In this document: piece by piece, positions 17,610 to 25,395 of the stretch
How positions within the stretch are numbered: position 1 is the first letter of the stretch
Layout: every line of letters begins with the position of its first letter
Assembly: GCF_029338555.1 (NCBI RefSeq)
Contig: NZ_CP119989.1
Coordinates: 1,860,001 to 1,924,000, forward strand
DNA from: Halobaculum marinum
GTDB lineage: Archaea; Halobacteriota; Halobacteria; Halobacteriales; Haloferacaceae
Length of the DNA stretch: 64,000 nucleotides
Direction of reading: 5' to 3'
Notes under the pieces: model-generated
The model's input: only the letters and a program-made list of their open reading frames with translations
The model's database searches: none
What the model was told of the DNA's origin: nothing
Position numbers and translations under genes: made by a program

Positions 17610-18914
17610 ATGAGCGTGCAACGCAATTACGAACGCGAGTTCGTTCGGACGTTCTTCACGTCCCCGACGGCGATCAAGGAGGGTGACGACTCGGCGAAGA
17701 TGCTGCGCCGCGCGGCGGGCTTGCGCGGGATGCAGGCGCCGGACGTGTGGATCCCGGACAACGAGGACGCGACCGCGCCCAACATGCGAGCGGAGGGCGC
17801 ACAGAACATCATCGAGGTCGTGGGCGAGCACGGCGCCGACTTCCCGGGAGAGATCCACCCACGGATCGAGTGGCACCGAGACCGCCCGACGACACGACTG
17901 AACGGCTTCGAGTACATGCGAGAGATCGCCGACCCCGAAAACGGCGCCGTCGAGCACATCGACGGGTTCGTGATCCCCGAGGTCGGCGACATCGACGACT
18001 GGAAGAAGGCCGACGAGGCGTTCCAACTCGTCGAGGCCGAACACGGACTCGAGGAAGGAAGCCTCTCGATGTCGGTGATCGTCGAGAGCGGCGAGGCTGA
18101 AATCGCGCTCAACCGCATCCGCGACGAGATGGGCAAGCCGTCGAACACGCTCGAACGGATGTTCATGCTCGTCGACGGCGAGGTCGACTACACGAAGGAC
18201 ATGCGTGGGATGACGCCGACCGGCGAACTCCCCGAGTGGCCTGAACTCCGACACAACACCTCTCGTGGCGCGAGTGCCGCCGGACTCGTGGCGGTCGACG
18301 GCCCGTACGACAACATCCGCGACGTCGACGGGTACAAACAGCGCATGGAGGACAACCGCGCGAAGGGGATGACCGGCATCTGGTCGCTCACGCCCGGGCA
18401 GGTGGAGGTGGCGAACACGGCCCCGCTCCCGCCCGTCACCGGCAGTTGGCTGCTCGACGTGGACGGTGAGGAGGTCGAGTTGACCGCCGACGGCGACACG
18501 CAGGTGTACGACGGCGACGACCTCTCGCTGGAGGAGACGGGCGACGGCTACGTGCTCCGCGTCGGCGGCGACGAGCACGAACTGAGCGCGGACGAACTCC
18601 GCGAGGAACTGCTCGACATGACGTCGTACGTCCCGAGCATGGACGACATCGTCGACTCCATGGAGGAGTTCGAGGCGGCCAAGGAGTCCGGCATGGGTGC
18701 CATCGCGATGACGCAGGCTGCGACGCTCGTCATCGACGGCGTCGAGGTGTCCCTGGAGAAGGACCGGATGTGGGACGAGGCGACGTATCAGGCCGCACAG
18801 ACTCCCATCACGCTGTTCCAGGACGTGTACGAGCACCGCCCGGACCAGCACGAGGAGCTGGAGGAGCTGTACGGCGCGGACGTGGTCGCACGCGCGACGG
18901 AAGTCGGGAACTGA
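17610..18914 (+). CDS. aceB: Malate synthase, haloarchaeal type
   Basis: A 434-residue enzyme that condenses glyoxylate with acetyl-CoA to malate. It is the short haloarchaeal malate synthase (about 433 residues in Haloferax), built on a CitE/HpcH-like TIM barrel. Seen: VRTFFTSPTAIKEGDD, the Mg-pocket segment DVWIPDNEDATAPNMR, EIHPRIEWHRDRPTTRLNG, GFVIPEVGDIDD and MSVIVESGEAEIALNRIR, with GIWSLTPGQVEVANTAPLPP in the second half. No isocitrate lyase (aceA) gene lies nearby, although in Haloferax the two genes are adjacent. This suggests glyoxylate arises another way, for example from the methylaspartate cycle or from glycolate. It has its own promoter at 17572-17580. Confidence 0.93.
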   Translation: MSVQRNYEREFVRTFFTSPTAIKEGDDSAKMLRRAAGLRGMQAPDVWIPDNEDATAPNMRAEGAQNIIEVVGEHGADFPGEIHPRIEWHRDRPTTRLNGFEYMREIADPENGAVEHIDGFVIPEVGDIDDWKKADEAFQLVEAEHGLEEGSLSMSVIVESGEAEIALNRIRDEMGKPSNTLERMFMLVDGEVDYTKDMRGMTPTGELPEWPELRHNTSRGASAAGLVAVDGPYDNIRDVDGYKQRMEDNRAKGMTGIWSLTPGQVEVANTAPLPPVTGSWLLDVDGEEVELTADGDTQVYDGDDLSLEETGDGYVLRVGGDEHELSADELREELLDMTSYVPSMDDIVDSMEEFEAAKESGMGAIAMTQAATLVIDGVEVSLEKDRMWDEATYQAAQTPITLFQDVYEHRPDQHEELEELYGADVVARATEVGN

Positions 18915-18984
18915 CGAGCCCCGCGCGCTCCGGGGGTCGCCGCGACGACAACGTTTTTTCGACCGCCGCTCCGCAGTCGGAGCC

Positions 18985-19701
18985 ATGCGACTCGCACGCG
19001 CACAGACGGAAGCCGGCGTCCGCGAAGGGGAGTACCGCGACGGCACGCTCGTCACCGACGACGCCGAGTACGAGGTGAGCGAGGCGGACCTGCTGGCACC
19101 CTGTGACCCGGACGCGCTGTTTTGCGTCGGGCGCAACTACGCGGCGACGCTCGACCAGATGGACTACGAACGACCCGAGGAACCAGACTTCTTCATCAAA
19201 CCGCCCCACAGCGTCGTCGGTCACCGCGACCCCATCCCCTACCCGGAGTGGACGGACGAGTTGACGTACGCGGGCGAACTCGTGGCTGTCATCGACGAGC
19301 CCTGTTCTGACCTCGAACCCGAGGAGGTGCCCGACGCGCTCCGCGGCTACACGCTCATGAACGACGTCGACGCGCTCGACCAACAGGGCCGGACGGCCCG
19401 GAAGGCGTTCACCGCCTCCGGCCCGCTCGGGCCGTGGATCGAAACCGACCTCGACCCCACCGGCATCGACATGCACACCGACGTGGGCGGCGAGCGTAGA
19501 CAGGAGGCGAACACGGAACTGATGCTGTTCGACCCGTACGAGGTCGTCTCGTACCTCTCGAAGCGCTTCGAGTTCCGCGCGGGCGACTGCGTCGCGTTCG
19601 GCTCCCCCGCCAACCCCGGTCTGGTCGACCCGGGCGAGTCGGTCGAGATCACCTACGAGGGCGTCGGCACGCTCGTCAACGAGGTCGTCACGGACACGTA
19701 A
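18985..19701 (+). CDS. Fumarylacetoacetate hydrolase (FAH) family protein
   Basis: A 238-residue FAH-fold protein. The core has CVGRNYAATLDQM, the substrate-loop DFFIKPPHSVVG, a metal-binding glutamate in LTYAGELVAVID, the second metal site GYTLMNDVDALDQQ, and the closing DCVAFGSPANPGLVDPGESVEI. Family reactions are hydrolysis, decarboxylation or hydration of 2-oxo acids (oxaloacetate decarboxylase, acylpyruvate hydrolase, 2-oxopent-4-enoate hydratase); sequence alone does not decide. It starts 70 nt after aceB. A T-rich cgttttttcg block (about 18951-18960) precedes its ATG by about 25-34 nt and may be a promoter or the aceB transcript end. Confidence 0.87.
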   Translation: MRLARAQTEAGVREGEYRDGTLVTDDAEYEVSEADLLAPCDPDALFCVGRNYAATLDQMDYERPEEPDFFIKPPHSVVGHRDPIPYPEWTDELTYAGELVAVIDEPCSDLEPEEVPDALRGYTLMNDVDALDQQGRTARKAFTASGPLGPWIETDLDPTGIDMHTDVGGERRQEANTELMLFDPYEVVSYLSKRFEFRAGDCVAFGSPANPGLVDPGESVEITYEGVGTLVNEVVTDT

Positions 19702-19774
19702 CGGGCGCCATCGGCAATCACGGCTGATAGTCGGGAGCCAACCCTTACCACCTCTTCGGGTGTCACTCGCGCAT

Positions 19775-20770
19775 ATGACATCCGGGGAGACGGGCGTCCC
19801 AGCGTCCGGTCCGACGAGTGGCCCGATGCCGGACGCCTCGGAGCGCTTCGTGGTCGTGAGCGACGACGACGAATGGACTCGACGCGTCCGTTCGTCCTCG
19901 GCGTTCCCGGTCGAGCGAGTCCCCACCGAACGGGCGGACGCTCCGGACACCACGTTCGACGGCTACCCCGCCGCGGTCATCGTCGACGGAACGAGCGACG
20001 CCGACCCCCTCGTCGCGTTCGGGAGCCTCCGCGATGCGTATCCCGACACGGCGTGCCTGTTGGCAGGCGGCGGCGGTCGCGTCGACCACGGCGGTGCCGA
20101 CGCGGACGGCCGACCGGTCGTGCTGGAGTACGTCCCGGCACGCACCCCATCGGCGGTCGCGGCAGCCGCCGAGTTCGCCGTCGAGCGACGGACGCACCGG
20201 AGCTACCCTCTCGCCGAGCGCGAGGACGACCGCGTCGCGTCCGCTCGTGCGCTCGACGTCGACCGGCTGTACGAGTCGGCCGGGCTCGACGACCTCGCGA
20301 GCGCCAGCGTCCGCGCCGTCGACGCCGAAGCCGCCACCGTGGCTCTGCTCGGCGAGTACCGACTTCGGATCGTCGGCGCGTCCGACTCCCGACTCCCGGC
20401 AGTCGTCGACCGCGCGCGCTCCGTCTCGACGTACACCGTCCTCGAAGGCGACGTCCACGAAGTGCCCGACCTCGCCGCCGACCCGCGGTTCGAAGCCCAC
20501 AGCCGCGCCGTCGAACTGAACCTGCGGTCGTACCTCGGGGCGCCCCTCCGCGTCGACGGAGTCGCCGTCGGGTCGCTGTCGGTGTTCCGCAGCGAACCGG
20601 GGACGGCCACCGCCGCCGACCGCGAGATGCTCCGCTTGCACGCGAGCGTCGCCGAAGACCTGCTCGCGGCGGCGAGACCCGCCGCGGGTGCCGACTCGAA
20701 CGCTTCCGACGACTCGTCTGCCGACAGCCACCCTGCTGGCGTCGACGACGACGAATCGACCGGCCACTGA
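19775..20770 (+). CDS. Pseudo-receiver plus GAF domain protein
   Basis: A 331-residue soluble signalling protein. Residues 15-95 fold like a response-regulator receiver (FVVVSDDDEWTRRVRSS; AAVIVDGTSDADPL; DTACLLAGG). A GAF domain follows (about 150-285: RLYESAGLDDLASASV; EVPDLAADPRFEAHSRAVEL; SYLGAPLRVDGVAVGSLSV) and then a disordered Asp/Ser-rich tail. It has neither a kinase nor an HTH. It is similar in plan to the PAS protein at 971-1732. ATG 19775 is taken because the frame's earlier start (GTG 19760) would only add five residues. Ligand and partners unknown. Confidence 0.7.
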   Translation: MTSGETGVPASGPTSGPMPDASERFVVVSDDDEWTRRVRSSSAFPVERVPTERADAPDTTFDGYPAAVIVDGTSDADPLVAFGSLRDAYPDTACLLAGGGGRVDHGGADADGRPVVLEYVPARTPSAVAAAAEFAVERRTHRSYPLAEREDDRVASARALDVDRLYESAGLDDLASASVRAVDAEAATVALLGEYRLRIVGASDSRLPAVVDRARSVSTYTVLEGDVHEVPDLAADPRFEAHSRAVELNLRSYLGAPLRVDGVAVGSLSVFRSEPGTATAADREMLRLHASVAEDLLAAARPAAGADSNASDDSSADSHPAGVDDDESTGH

Positions 20771-20870
20771 TCCGCGACATCGTGAGCCGCTGACCCGACC
20801 AACCGAGCGACCTCTCTGAGTCGGCGGGGCGCTCGGGGTTACTAAGTGGTCCCCGGTCGTCGCCCCGCCC

Positions 20871-21827
20871 ATGCGAATCGTCGTCACGCGACAGAAGATC
20901 CACGGCCACCCGGCCGCAGAGTTCGTCGACATCCTCCGCGAGCGGCTTCCCGACCACGAGGTCGTCCTCGCCGACACCCCCGACGCCGAGCGCGAGGCGA
21001 TCCGAGACGCCGACGTGGTCACGGGAGAGGGATTCACCACCGGGTCGCTGTTGGACGAGGCGGCGTCGCTGAAGCTGTTCGCGGGCGTGTACGCCGGCAC
21101 CGGCCACCTCGACCTCGACGCCTTCGAGGCCGCGGGCGTCGCCGTCACCAACGCCTCCGGCGTCCACGCGCCCAACATCTCCGAGTACGTGGTCGGGGCG
21201 CTCGTCTCGCTCGCACGCGACTTCCGACGCGCGACTCGCCAGCAGGACCGCCGCGAGTGGCGGGCGTACCAGACGCGAGAGCTGTACGACTCGACGGTCA
21301 CCGTCGTCGGCCTCGGCGCCATCGGGACGGCGGTCGTCGAGCGACTGGACGCGTTCGGCGTCGAGACGCTGGGCGTCCGCCACTCCCCCGAGAAGGGCGG
21401 TCCCGTCGACGAGGTGTTCGGCTACGACGACCTCCACGAGGCGCTCGCGCGAACAGACCACCTCGTGCTCGCGTGCCCGCTGACGGACACGACACGGGGA
21501 CTGATCGACCGTGAGGCGCTGCGGACGCTGCCGCCGCAGGCGTCGCTGGTGAACATCGCTCGCGGCCCCGTCGTCGACACCGACGCGCTCGTGTACGCGC
21601 TCCGCTGGAACCACATCCGCGGCGCGTTCCTCGACGTGACCGACCCCGAACCGCTCCCCGAAGACCACGAGTTGTGGGGGTTCGACGACGTGCACATCAC
21701 CCCGCACAACGCGGGGCACACGCCGCAGTACTTCGAGCGCGTGGCCGACATCCTCGCGGGCAACGTCCGGCGGATCGCGGACGCAGACGGCGAGGAACTG
21801 CCCGAGTTGGAGAACCGCGTCGTCTGA
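20871..21827 (+). CDS. D-2-hydroxyacid dehydrogenase
   Basis: A 318-residue NAD(P)-dependent D-isomer-specific 2-hydroxyacid dehydrogenase. Seen: the Rossmann motif VTVVGLGAIGTAVVERLD, the catalytic Arg231 in VNIARGPVVDT, Glu in the DPEPLPEDHELW block and His279 in ITPHNAGHTPQYF. Members reduce glyoxylate, hydroxypyruvate or 2-oxoacids or oxidise phosphoglycerate; substrate is not readable here. It is shorter than phosphoglycerate dehydrogenase and lacks an ACT domain. Together with the fused oxidase and malate synthase it makes a neighbourhood of 2-oxo/2-hydroxy acid enzymes. A TATA-like ggttactaag precedes the ATG by 24-33 nt. Confidence 0.9.
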   Translation: MRIVVTRQKIHGHPAAEFVDILRERLPDHEVVLADTPDAEREAIRDADVVTGEGFTTGSLLDEAASLKLFAGVYAGTGHLDLDAFEAAGVAVTNASGVHAPNISEYVVGALVSLARDFRRATRQQDRREWRAYQTRELYDSTVTVVGLGAIGTAVVERLDAFGVETLGVRHSPEKGGPVDEVFGYDDLHEALARTDHLVLACPLTDTTRGLIDREALRTLPPQASLVNIARGPVVDTDALVYALRWNHIRGAFLDVTDPEPLPEDHELWGFDDVHITPHNAGHTPQYFERVADILAGNVRRIADADGEELPELENRVV

Positions 21828-21922
21828 GCCGCTCGCGACCTCACGACGGCTGCGCCGGCAGTTCTCGTCGTGGTGTCGGCGACGGAACACGGTTTTAACT
21901 GTCCGAGAGCGTACCAGAGGGC

Positions 21923-22459
21923 ATGGCCAAGTACTCTACGGGGAGCGGCGGCGGGGGTGGCTCCGGCGACGCCTGCGAACTGTGCGGTCGCGAGGACACG
22001 AAGCTCCAGTCCGCGAACGTCGCGGGCGCGAAGCTCCAGGTGTGCTCCGACTGCGCCCCCCACGACGACAACGCGTCGCGGCGGGGGTCGGGCCACGGAG
22101 GTGGTGGCGGCGGAGGCGGCGGTACGCGCGACGCCTCCGAGCCCAACCGCAAGAAGCGCGCCGCCCAGAACGTCGCGAAGGCCCTCGACGCGAACACCGG
22201 CGACTCCCGGCGCTGGGAGGAGCAGGGCACCGACTACGAGAAGGACCGCCTCCCGTACCTCGTGAAGGGGTACGGTGACGTCGTCGCCGAGGCGCGACAG
22301 GACGCGGGGCTGACCGCCGACGACCTCGCCAGCGAGGTCGACGTCGACGTGAAGCAGATTCACGCGGTCGAGGAGGGACGAGCCGCCCGCGCCGGCGTCG
22401 GCGGGTCGACGGTGCGCAGCCTCGAGCAGGTGCTCGACGTGACGCTCGTCGACGAGTAG
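21923..22459 (+). CDS. Archaeal multiprotein bridging factor aMBF1
   Basis: A 178-residue protein with a zinc ribbon (CELCGRED near residues 18-25 and CSDCAPHDD near 41-49) and a C-terminal Cro-type HTH (about 115-175: VAEARQDAGLTADDLASEV, VKQIHAVEEG, TVRSLEQVLDV). Archaeal MBF1 is an HTH transcription or translation-associated factor; it has been reported to bind ribosomes, and its DNA role is unclear. Between the two domains is a nine-residue glycine run, with a second Gly-rich stretch at residues 8-15, unusually long for the family. A TATA-like ggttttaac lies 24-33 nt upstream. An intergenic tandem repeat follows the gene. Confidence 0.9.
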   Translation: MAKYSTGSGGGGGSGDACELCGREDTKLQSANVAGAKLQVCSDCAPHDDNASRRGSGHGGGGGGGGGTRDASEPNRKKRAAQNVAKALDANTGDSRRWEEQGTDYEKDRLPYLVKGYGDVVAEARQDAGLTADDLASEVDVDVKQIHAVEEGRAARAGVGGSTVRSLEQVLDVTLVDE

Positions 22460-22466
22460 CGAGGCC

Positions 22467-22619
22467 GACCAACGGGAGGCCTCGTCGGACGGCGGCGAGG
22501 TCGTCTGGCCGAGCCGCCGACTATCCAGACCAACGGGAGGCCTCGTCTGATGGGCGGCGAGGTCGTCTGGCCGAGCCGCCGACTATCCAGACCGGAGGGG
22601 GGCCTCGTCGGACGGGGCC
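22467..22619 (+). repeat. Tandem repeat of about 61 bp, two full copies and a degenerate third
   Basis: Copy 1 is 22467-22527 and copy 2 is 22528-22589. Both begin gaccaacgggaggcctcgtc and end gccgccgactatcca; they differ only around positions 21-30 of the unit. A third, shortened copy starts at 22590 (gaccggaggggggcctcgtc) and stops near 22619. The block fills most of the 229-nt gap between aMBF1 and alaX. No continuous reading frame with protein character crosses it. Repeat units are adjacent, without spacers, so it is not a CRISPR array. Confidence 0.9.
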
Positions 22620-22688
22620 CACCGCGATACGGCACGTCGATATCGCCACGGGCGTACCACTTTTCGGCTCCCGCAGCGACCTGCTCCC

Positions 22689-23888
22689 ATGAGCCACTCG
22701 CTCGCGGCCGACCACCCCGAGGTACGGGAGTTCGAGGCGACCGTCGAGTCCGTCGACGGGCGGGACGTGACGCTGTCGGAGACGTACTTCTACCCGGAAG
22801 GCGGCGGGCAGCCCGCAGACCGCGGCATCCTGGGCGGCGTCGGCGTCGCCGACGTCCAGTCGCACGGCGACGCCGTCGTCCACACGCTCGCCGAGGACCC
22901 AGCCTTCGACGTGGGCGACACCGTCGCCGCGGTGATCGACGACGACTACCGGACGTACTGCATGCGCGCACACACCGCTAGCCACGTGCTGTACGGCGCA
23001 GGCCGACGCGTGCTGGACGACCTCGGCTACGGCGGCTTCGGCATCACCGACGACAAGGTGCGCGTCGACTTCGAGACCTCGACAGAGATTACCGACGACG
23101 TGCTCGTCGACCTCGAACGACTCGTCAACCGCACGGTGTGGGATTCCCGGGACGTGTCCTGGGAGGAGCGCCCGGTCGAGGAGGCCCAGAGCGACGCGGC
23201 GGTCGCGTTCAACACGAAGACCGAGGAGGACGTAATGGCCGACGCGGAGTCGGTCCGCGTCGTCACGGTGGCCGGCTGGGACGAGGCCGCCTGCGGCGGC
23301 ACGCACGTGTCGAACACCGCTGAAATCGGTCCCGTCACCGTGCTCGACCGATCGAACCCCGGCGAGGGGCTCACGCGCGTCGAGTTCGCGGTCGGCCCCG
23401 TCGGCATCGACCGCCAAGCCACGGTCCACCGCGGCGCCCGGACGGCGGCCAGCGAACTCGGCGTGGCGCTCGACGACCTCCCCGACGCGGTCGCCCGACT
23501 CGTCGACGAGCGCGACGGGTTGGCCGACGACCTCGCCGACCTGCGCTCGGAGGTGCTCGTCGGTCGCGTCGCCGATCTGGACGCCGTCTCGGTCGACGGG
23601 GCGGACTGGCGTCTCGGCGTCGTCTCCGGGTTCGACGCCAACGCCGTCGGCGAGGCCGCCCAGTCGGTCGTCGACGACGAGGGAGCCCCCGACGCGGTCG
23701 CGGCGGTCGGCGACGGAGACGCGCCGTTCGTCGTCGTCGCCTCGGGAGGGACCGTCGACGCTGGCGACGTCGTCGACGCCGTCACCGACGAGTTCGGCGG
23801 CGGTGGTGGCGGGTCGCCCACGTTCGCGCAGGGCGGCGGCTTGAGCGCCGATCCGGAGACGGTCGTCTCGTTCTTGCGAGAGCGCTGA
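22689..23888 (+). CDS. Alanyl-tRNA editing protein, long AlaX type
   Basis: A 399-residue trans-editing deacylase that removes serine or glycine from mischarged tRNA-Ala. Residues 20-90 form the N-terminal glycine-rich beta-barrel (SETYFYPEGGGQPADRG). The zinc site is His95 and His99 (AHTASHVL) with Cys202 and His206 (CGGTH). The C-terminal third (about 260-395) is a DHHA1-type domain with the glycine-rich GGGGGSPTFAQGGG, as in full AlaRS. It lacks the aminoacylation domain, so it acts alone on charged tRNA. ATG 22689 has a T-rich ccacttttcgg 25-32 nt upstream. A tandem repeat lies between it and aMBF1. Confidence 0.92.
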   Translation: MSHSLAADHPEVREFEATVESVDGRDVTLSETYFYPEGGGQPADRGILGGVGVADVQSHGDAVVHTLAEDPAFDVGDTVAAVIDDDYRTYCMRAHTASHVLYGAGRRVLDDLGYGGFGITDDKVRVDFETSTEITDDVLVDLERLVNRTVWDSRDVSWEERPVEEAQSDAAVAFNTKTEEDVMADAESVRVVTVAGWDEAACGGTHVSNTAEIGPVTVLDRSNPGEGLTRVEFAVGPVGIDRQATVHRGARTAASELGVALDDLPDAVARLVDERDGLADDLADLRSEVLVGRVADLDAVSVDGADWRLGVVSGFDANAVGEAAQSVVDDEGAPDAVAAVGDGDAPFVVVASGGTVDAGDVVDAVTDEFGGGGGGSPTFAQGGGLSADPETVVSFLRER

Positions 23889-23945
23889 GGCGGCGCGGAC
23901 CACTTCAGTGGGGGCGTGACGCCCGCACTCGTGACTTCTTCGCGG

Positions 23946-25250
23946 TTACTCCGACCGGTCTCCGCGCCGGTTCATCCCGGCGACCAGCGCCGCCAGCGCG
24001 AGGAGCGCGATGACTGCGGTCACTGGAGTGAACCCGGGGAAGCTAACCCCCGTCTCTGGCCCCTCCGTGGGCGTCCCCGGCGACTCCGCGGGGATGGGCG
24101 TCGCAGTCGGCGTCGCCGACGGGGTCGCGGTCGGCGTCCGCTCGCGTACCGCCGTCACGGTCAGCGGTTCGGAGGTCAGGTCGTCGGCCTCCGCGACGAC
24201 GGTGTGCTCGCCTGCCTCCTCAAGTTGGATCCTGAGCGTCCCGTCGCCACCGGTGGTACCGACCTCCGTGTCGTCGACGAGCACGGTCGCGTCGGCCACG
24301 GGGTCGCCGTAGGCGTCGACGACGGTGACGACGTTGCGCTCGCCGACGAGCACGCGGTCGTTGACGGCGGTGACGTTCAACTCGGGCGTCCGGCTGATGT
24401 TGAGTCGCACCGTGGTCGCGGACTCGCCCACGTCGAGTGTGCGCTCGACCGTCCCGTACCCCGCTTTGGTCACGACGAGGTCCAGGTTCGCGTTCACCGG
24501 CACCTGTGCGGTCGCCTCGCCGTTGTCGAGCGTCCGGAACGTGCCGGCGGTCTCCAACTGGATCTGTGCGTCCGCGACCGCCGACGGCGGGGTGAACCGG
24601 TCGTCGGTCACCTCGAAGGAGACGGTGACCGACCCGCGCTCGACGGTGACGGACTCACGGGCCGCCGTCCCGACGCTCACGTCGCGCATGACTCGGTAGT
24701 AGCCCTGTTTCACCACCGAGAGGCTGTAGGTCCGCTGTTCGACGACACCGGTCGTGAAGCCGCCGTTGGCGTTCGTGCGGCCGTTCACGACGATTTCGCC
24801 GTCGGCTCGCAACACCACGCGCGCGTCGCCGACGGGGTCGCCGCCGGCGTCTTCGACGGAGACGGTCAGGCTCCCGCGCTCGCGGACGGTGATCGACACA
24901 AGGTCTTCGGTGGCGTTCTCGACGACGTATGGCTCGTTCCGGACGTAGTCGGGGTGGTCGATAGCGACCTCGACGGTCGCGTCCTCCGGCACGTCCACGA
25001 ACGCGCGCCCGTTGCTCGCGGTCGTCGCCGTCGCCTCGCCGTCGTCCCACGTGGCGGTCAACTCGGCGCCGCTGACAGCGTCGCCCGTGGGCGTCTCCAC
25101 TGCGACGGTGAGGGTGACGGTCGCTTCCTGCGTGGCCGCCGCGTCGGCGCCAGCACCGCTGCCGACGGCGCCGACGGCGCCGAGTGCGGGTGCGACCGCG
25201 AGCACGAGGACCACCGCCGCGAGGACCGGGAGGCGTGTGTGAGAGCGCAT
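23946..25250 (-). CDS. Secreted surface protein with beta-sandwich repeats and PGF-CTERM anchor signal
   Basis: A 434-residue exported protein. A Sec signal peptide covers about residues 1-25 (RSHTRLPVLAAVVLVLAVA). Four or so carboxypeptidase-regulatory / PEGA-like beta-sandwich units follow, with the repeated theme xxGDPVxDAxVxV ... GxFxT (for example GGDPVGDARVVLRADG and YGDPVADATVLVDD). Next comes a Thr/Pro linker (TPTATPSATPTATP) and a C-terminal PGF-CTERM signal: SFPGFTPVTAVIALLALAAL then NRRGDRSE. PGF-CTERM proteins are cut and lipid-anchored by archaeosortase ArtA in haloarchaea. It is divergent from acyl-CoA dehydrogenase. The first ATG of the hydrophobic signal, 25250, is used; an upstream ATG at 25298 would place 16 non-signal residues before it. 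Confidence 0.87.
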   Translation of the reverse strand: MRSHTRLPVLAAVVLVLAVAPALGAVGAVGSGAGADAAATQEATVTLTVAVETPTGDAVSGAELTATWDDGEATATTASNGRAFVDVPEDATVEVAIDHPDYVRNEPYVVENATEDLVSITVRERGSLTVSVEDAGGDPVGDARVVLRADGEIVVNGRTNANGGFTTGVVEQRTYSLSVVKQGYYRVMRDVSVGTAARESVTVERGSVTVSFEVTDDRFTPPSAVADAQIQLETAGTFRTLDNGEATAQVPVNANLDLVVTKAGYGTVERTLDVGESATTVRLNISRTPELNVTAVNDRVLVGERNVVTVVDAYGDPVADATVLVDDTEVGTTGGDGTLRIQLEEAGEHTVVAEADDLTSEPLTVTAVRERTPTATPSATPTATPIPAESPGTPTEGPETGVSFPGFTPVTAVIALLALAALVAGMNRRGDRSE

Positions 25251-25395
25251 CTGTGTACCGCCTCGCACTCCCGGCTGAAAGGTACGAACAGCTTTCACGC
25301 GTCAAGGCCGCCGCTAACCCGGTGATCAAACGGAACGGGTGGGCGTCGGCGTGCAGTCAGTCACGCTTATCCTCCGCGCGCCGAAGCCGAGTGGT

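Noticed and set aside
22467-22619. Possible CRISPR array
   Set aside because: The units are about 61 bp, directly adjacent, with no unique spacers between them and no cas genes in the window.
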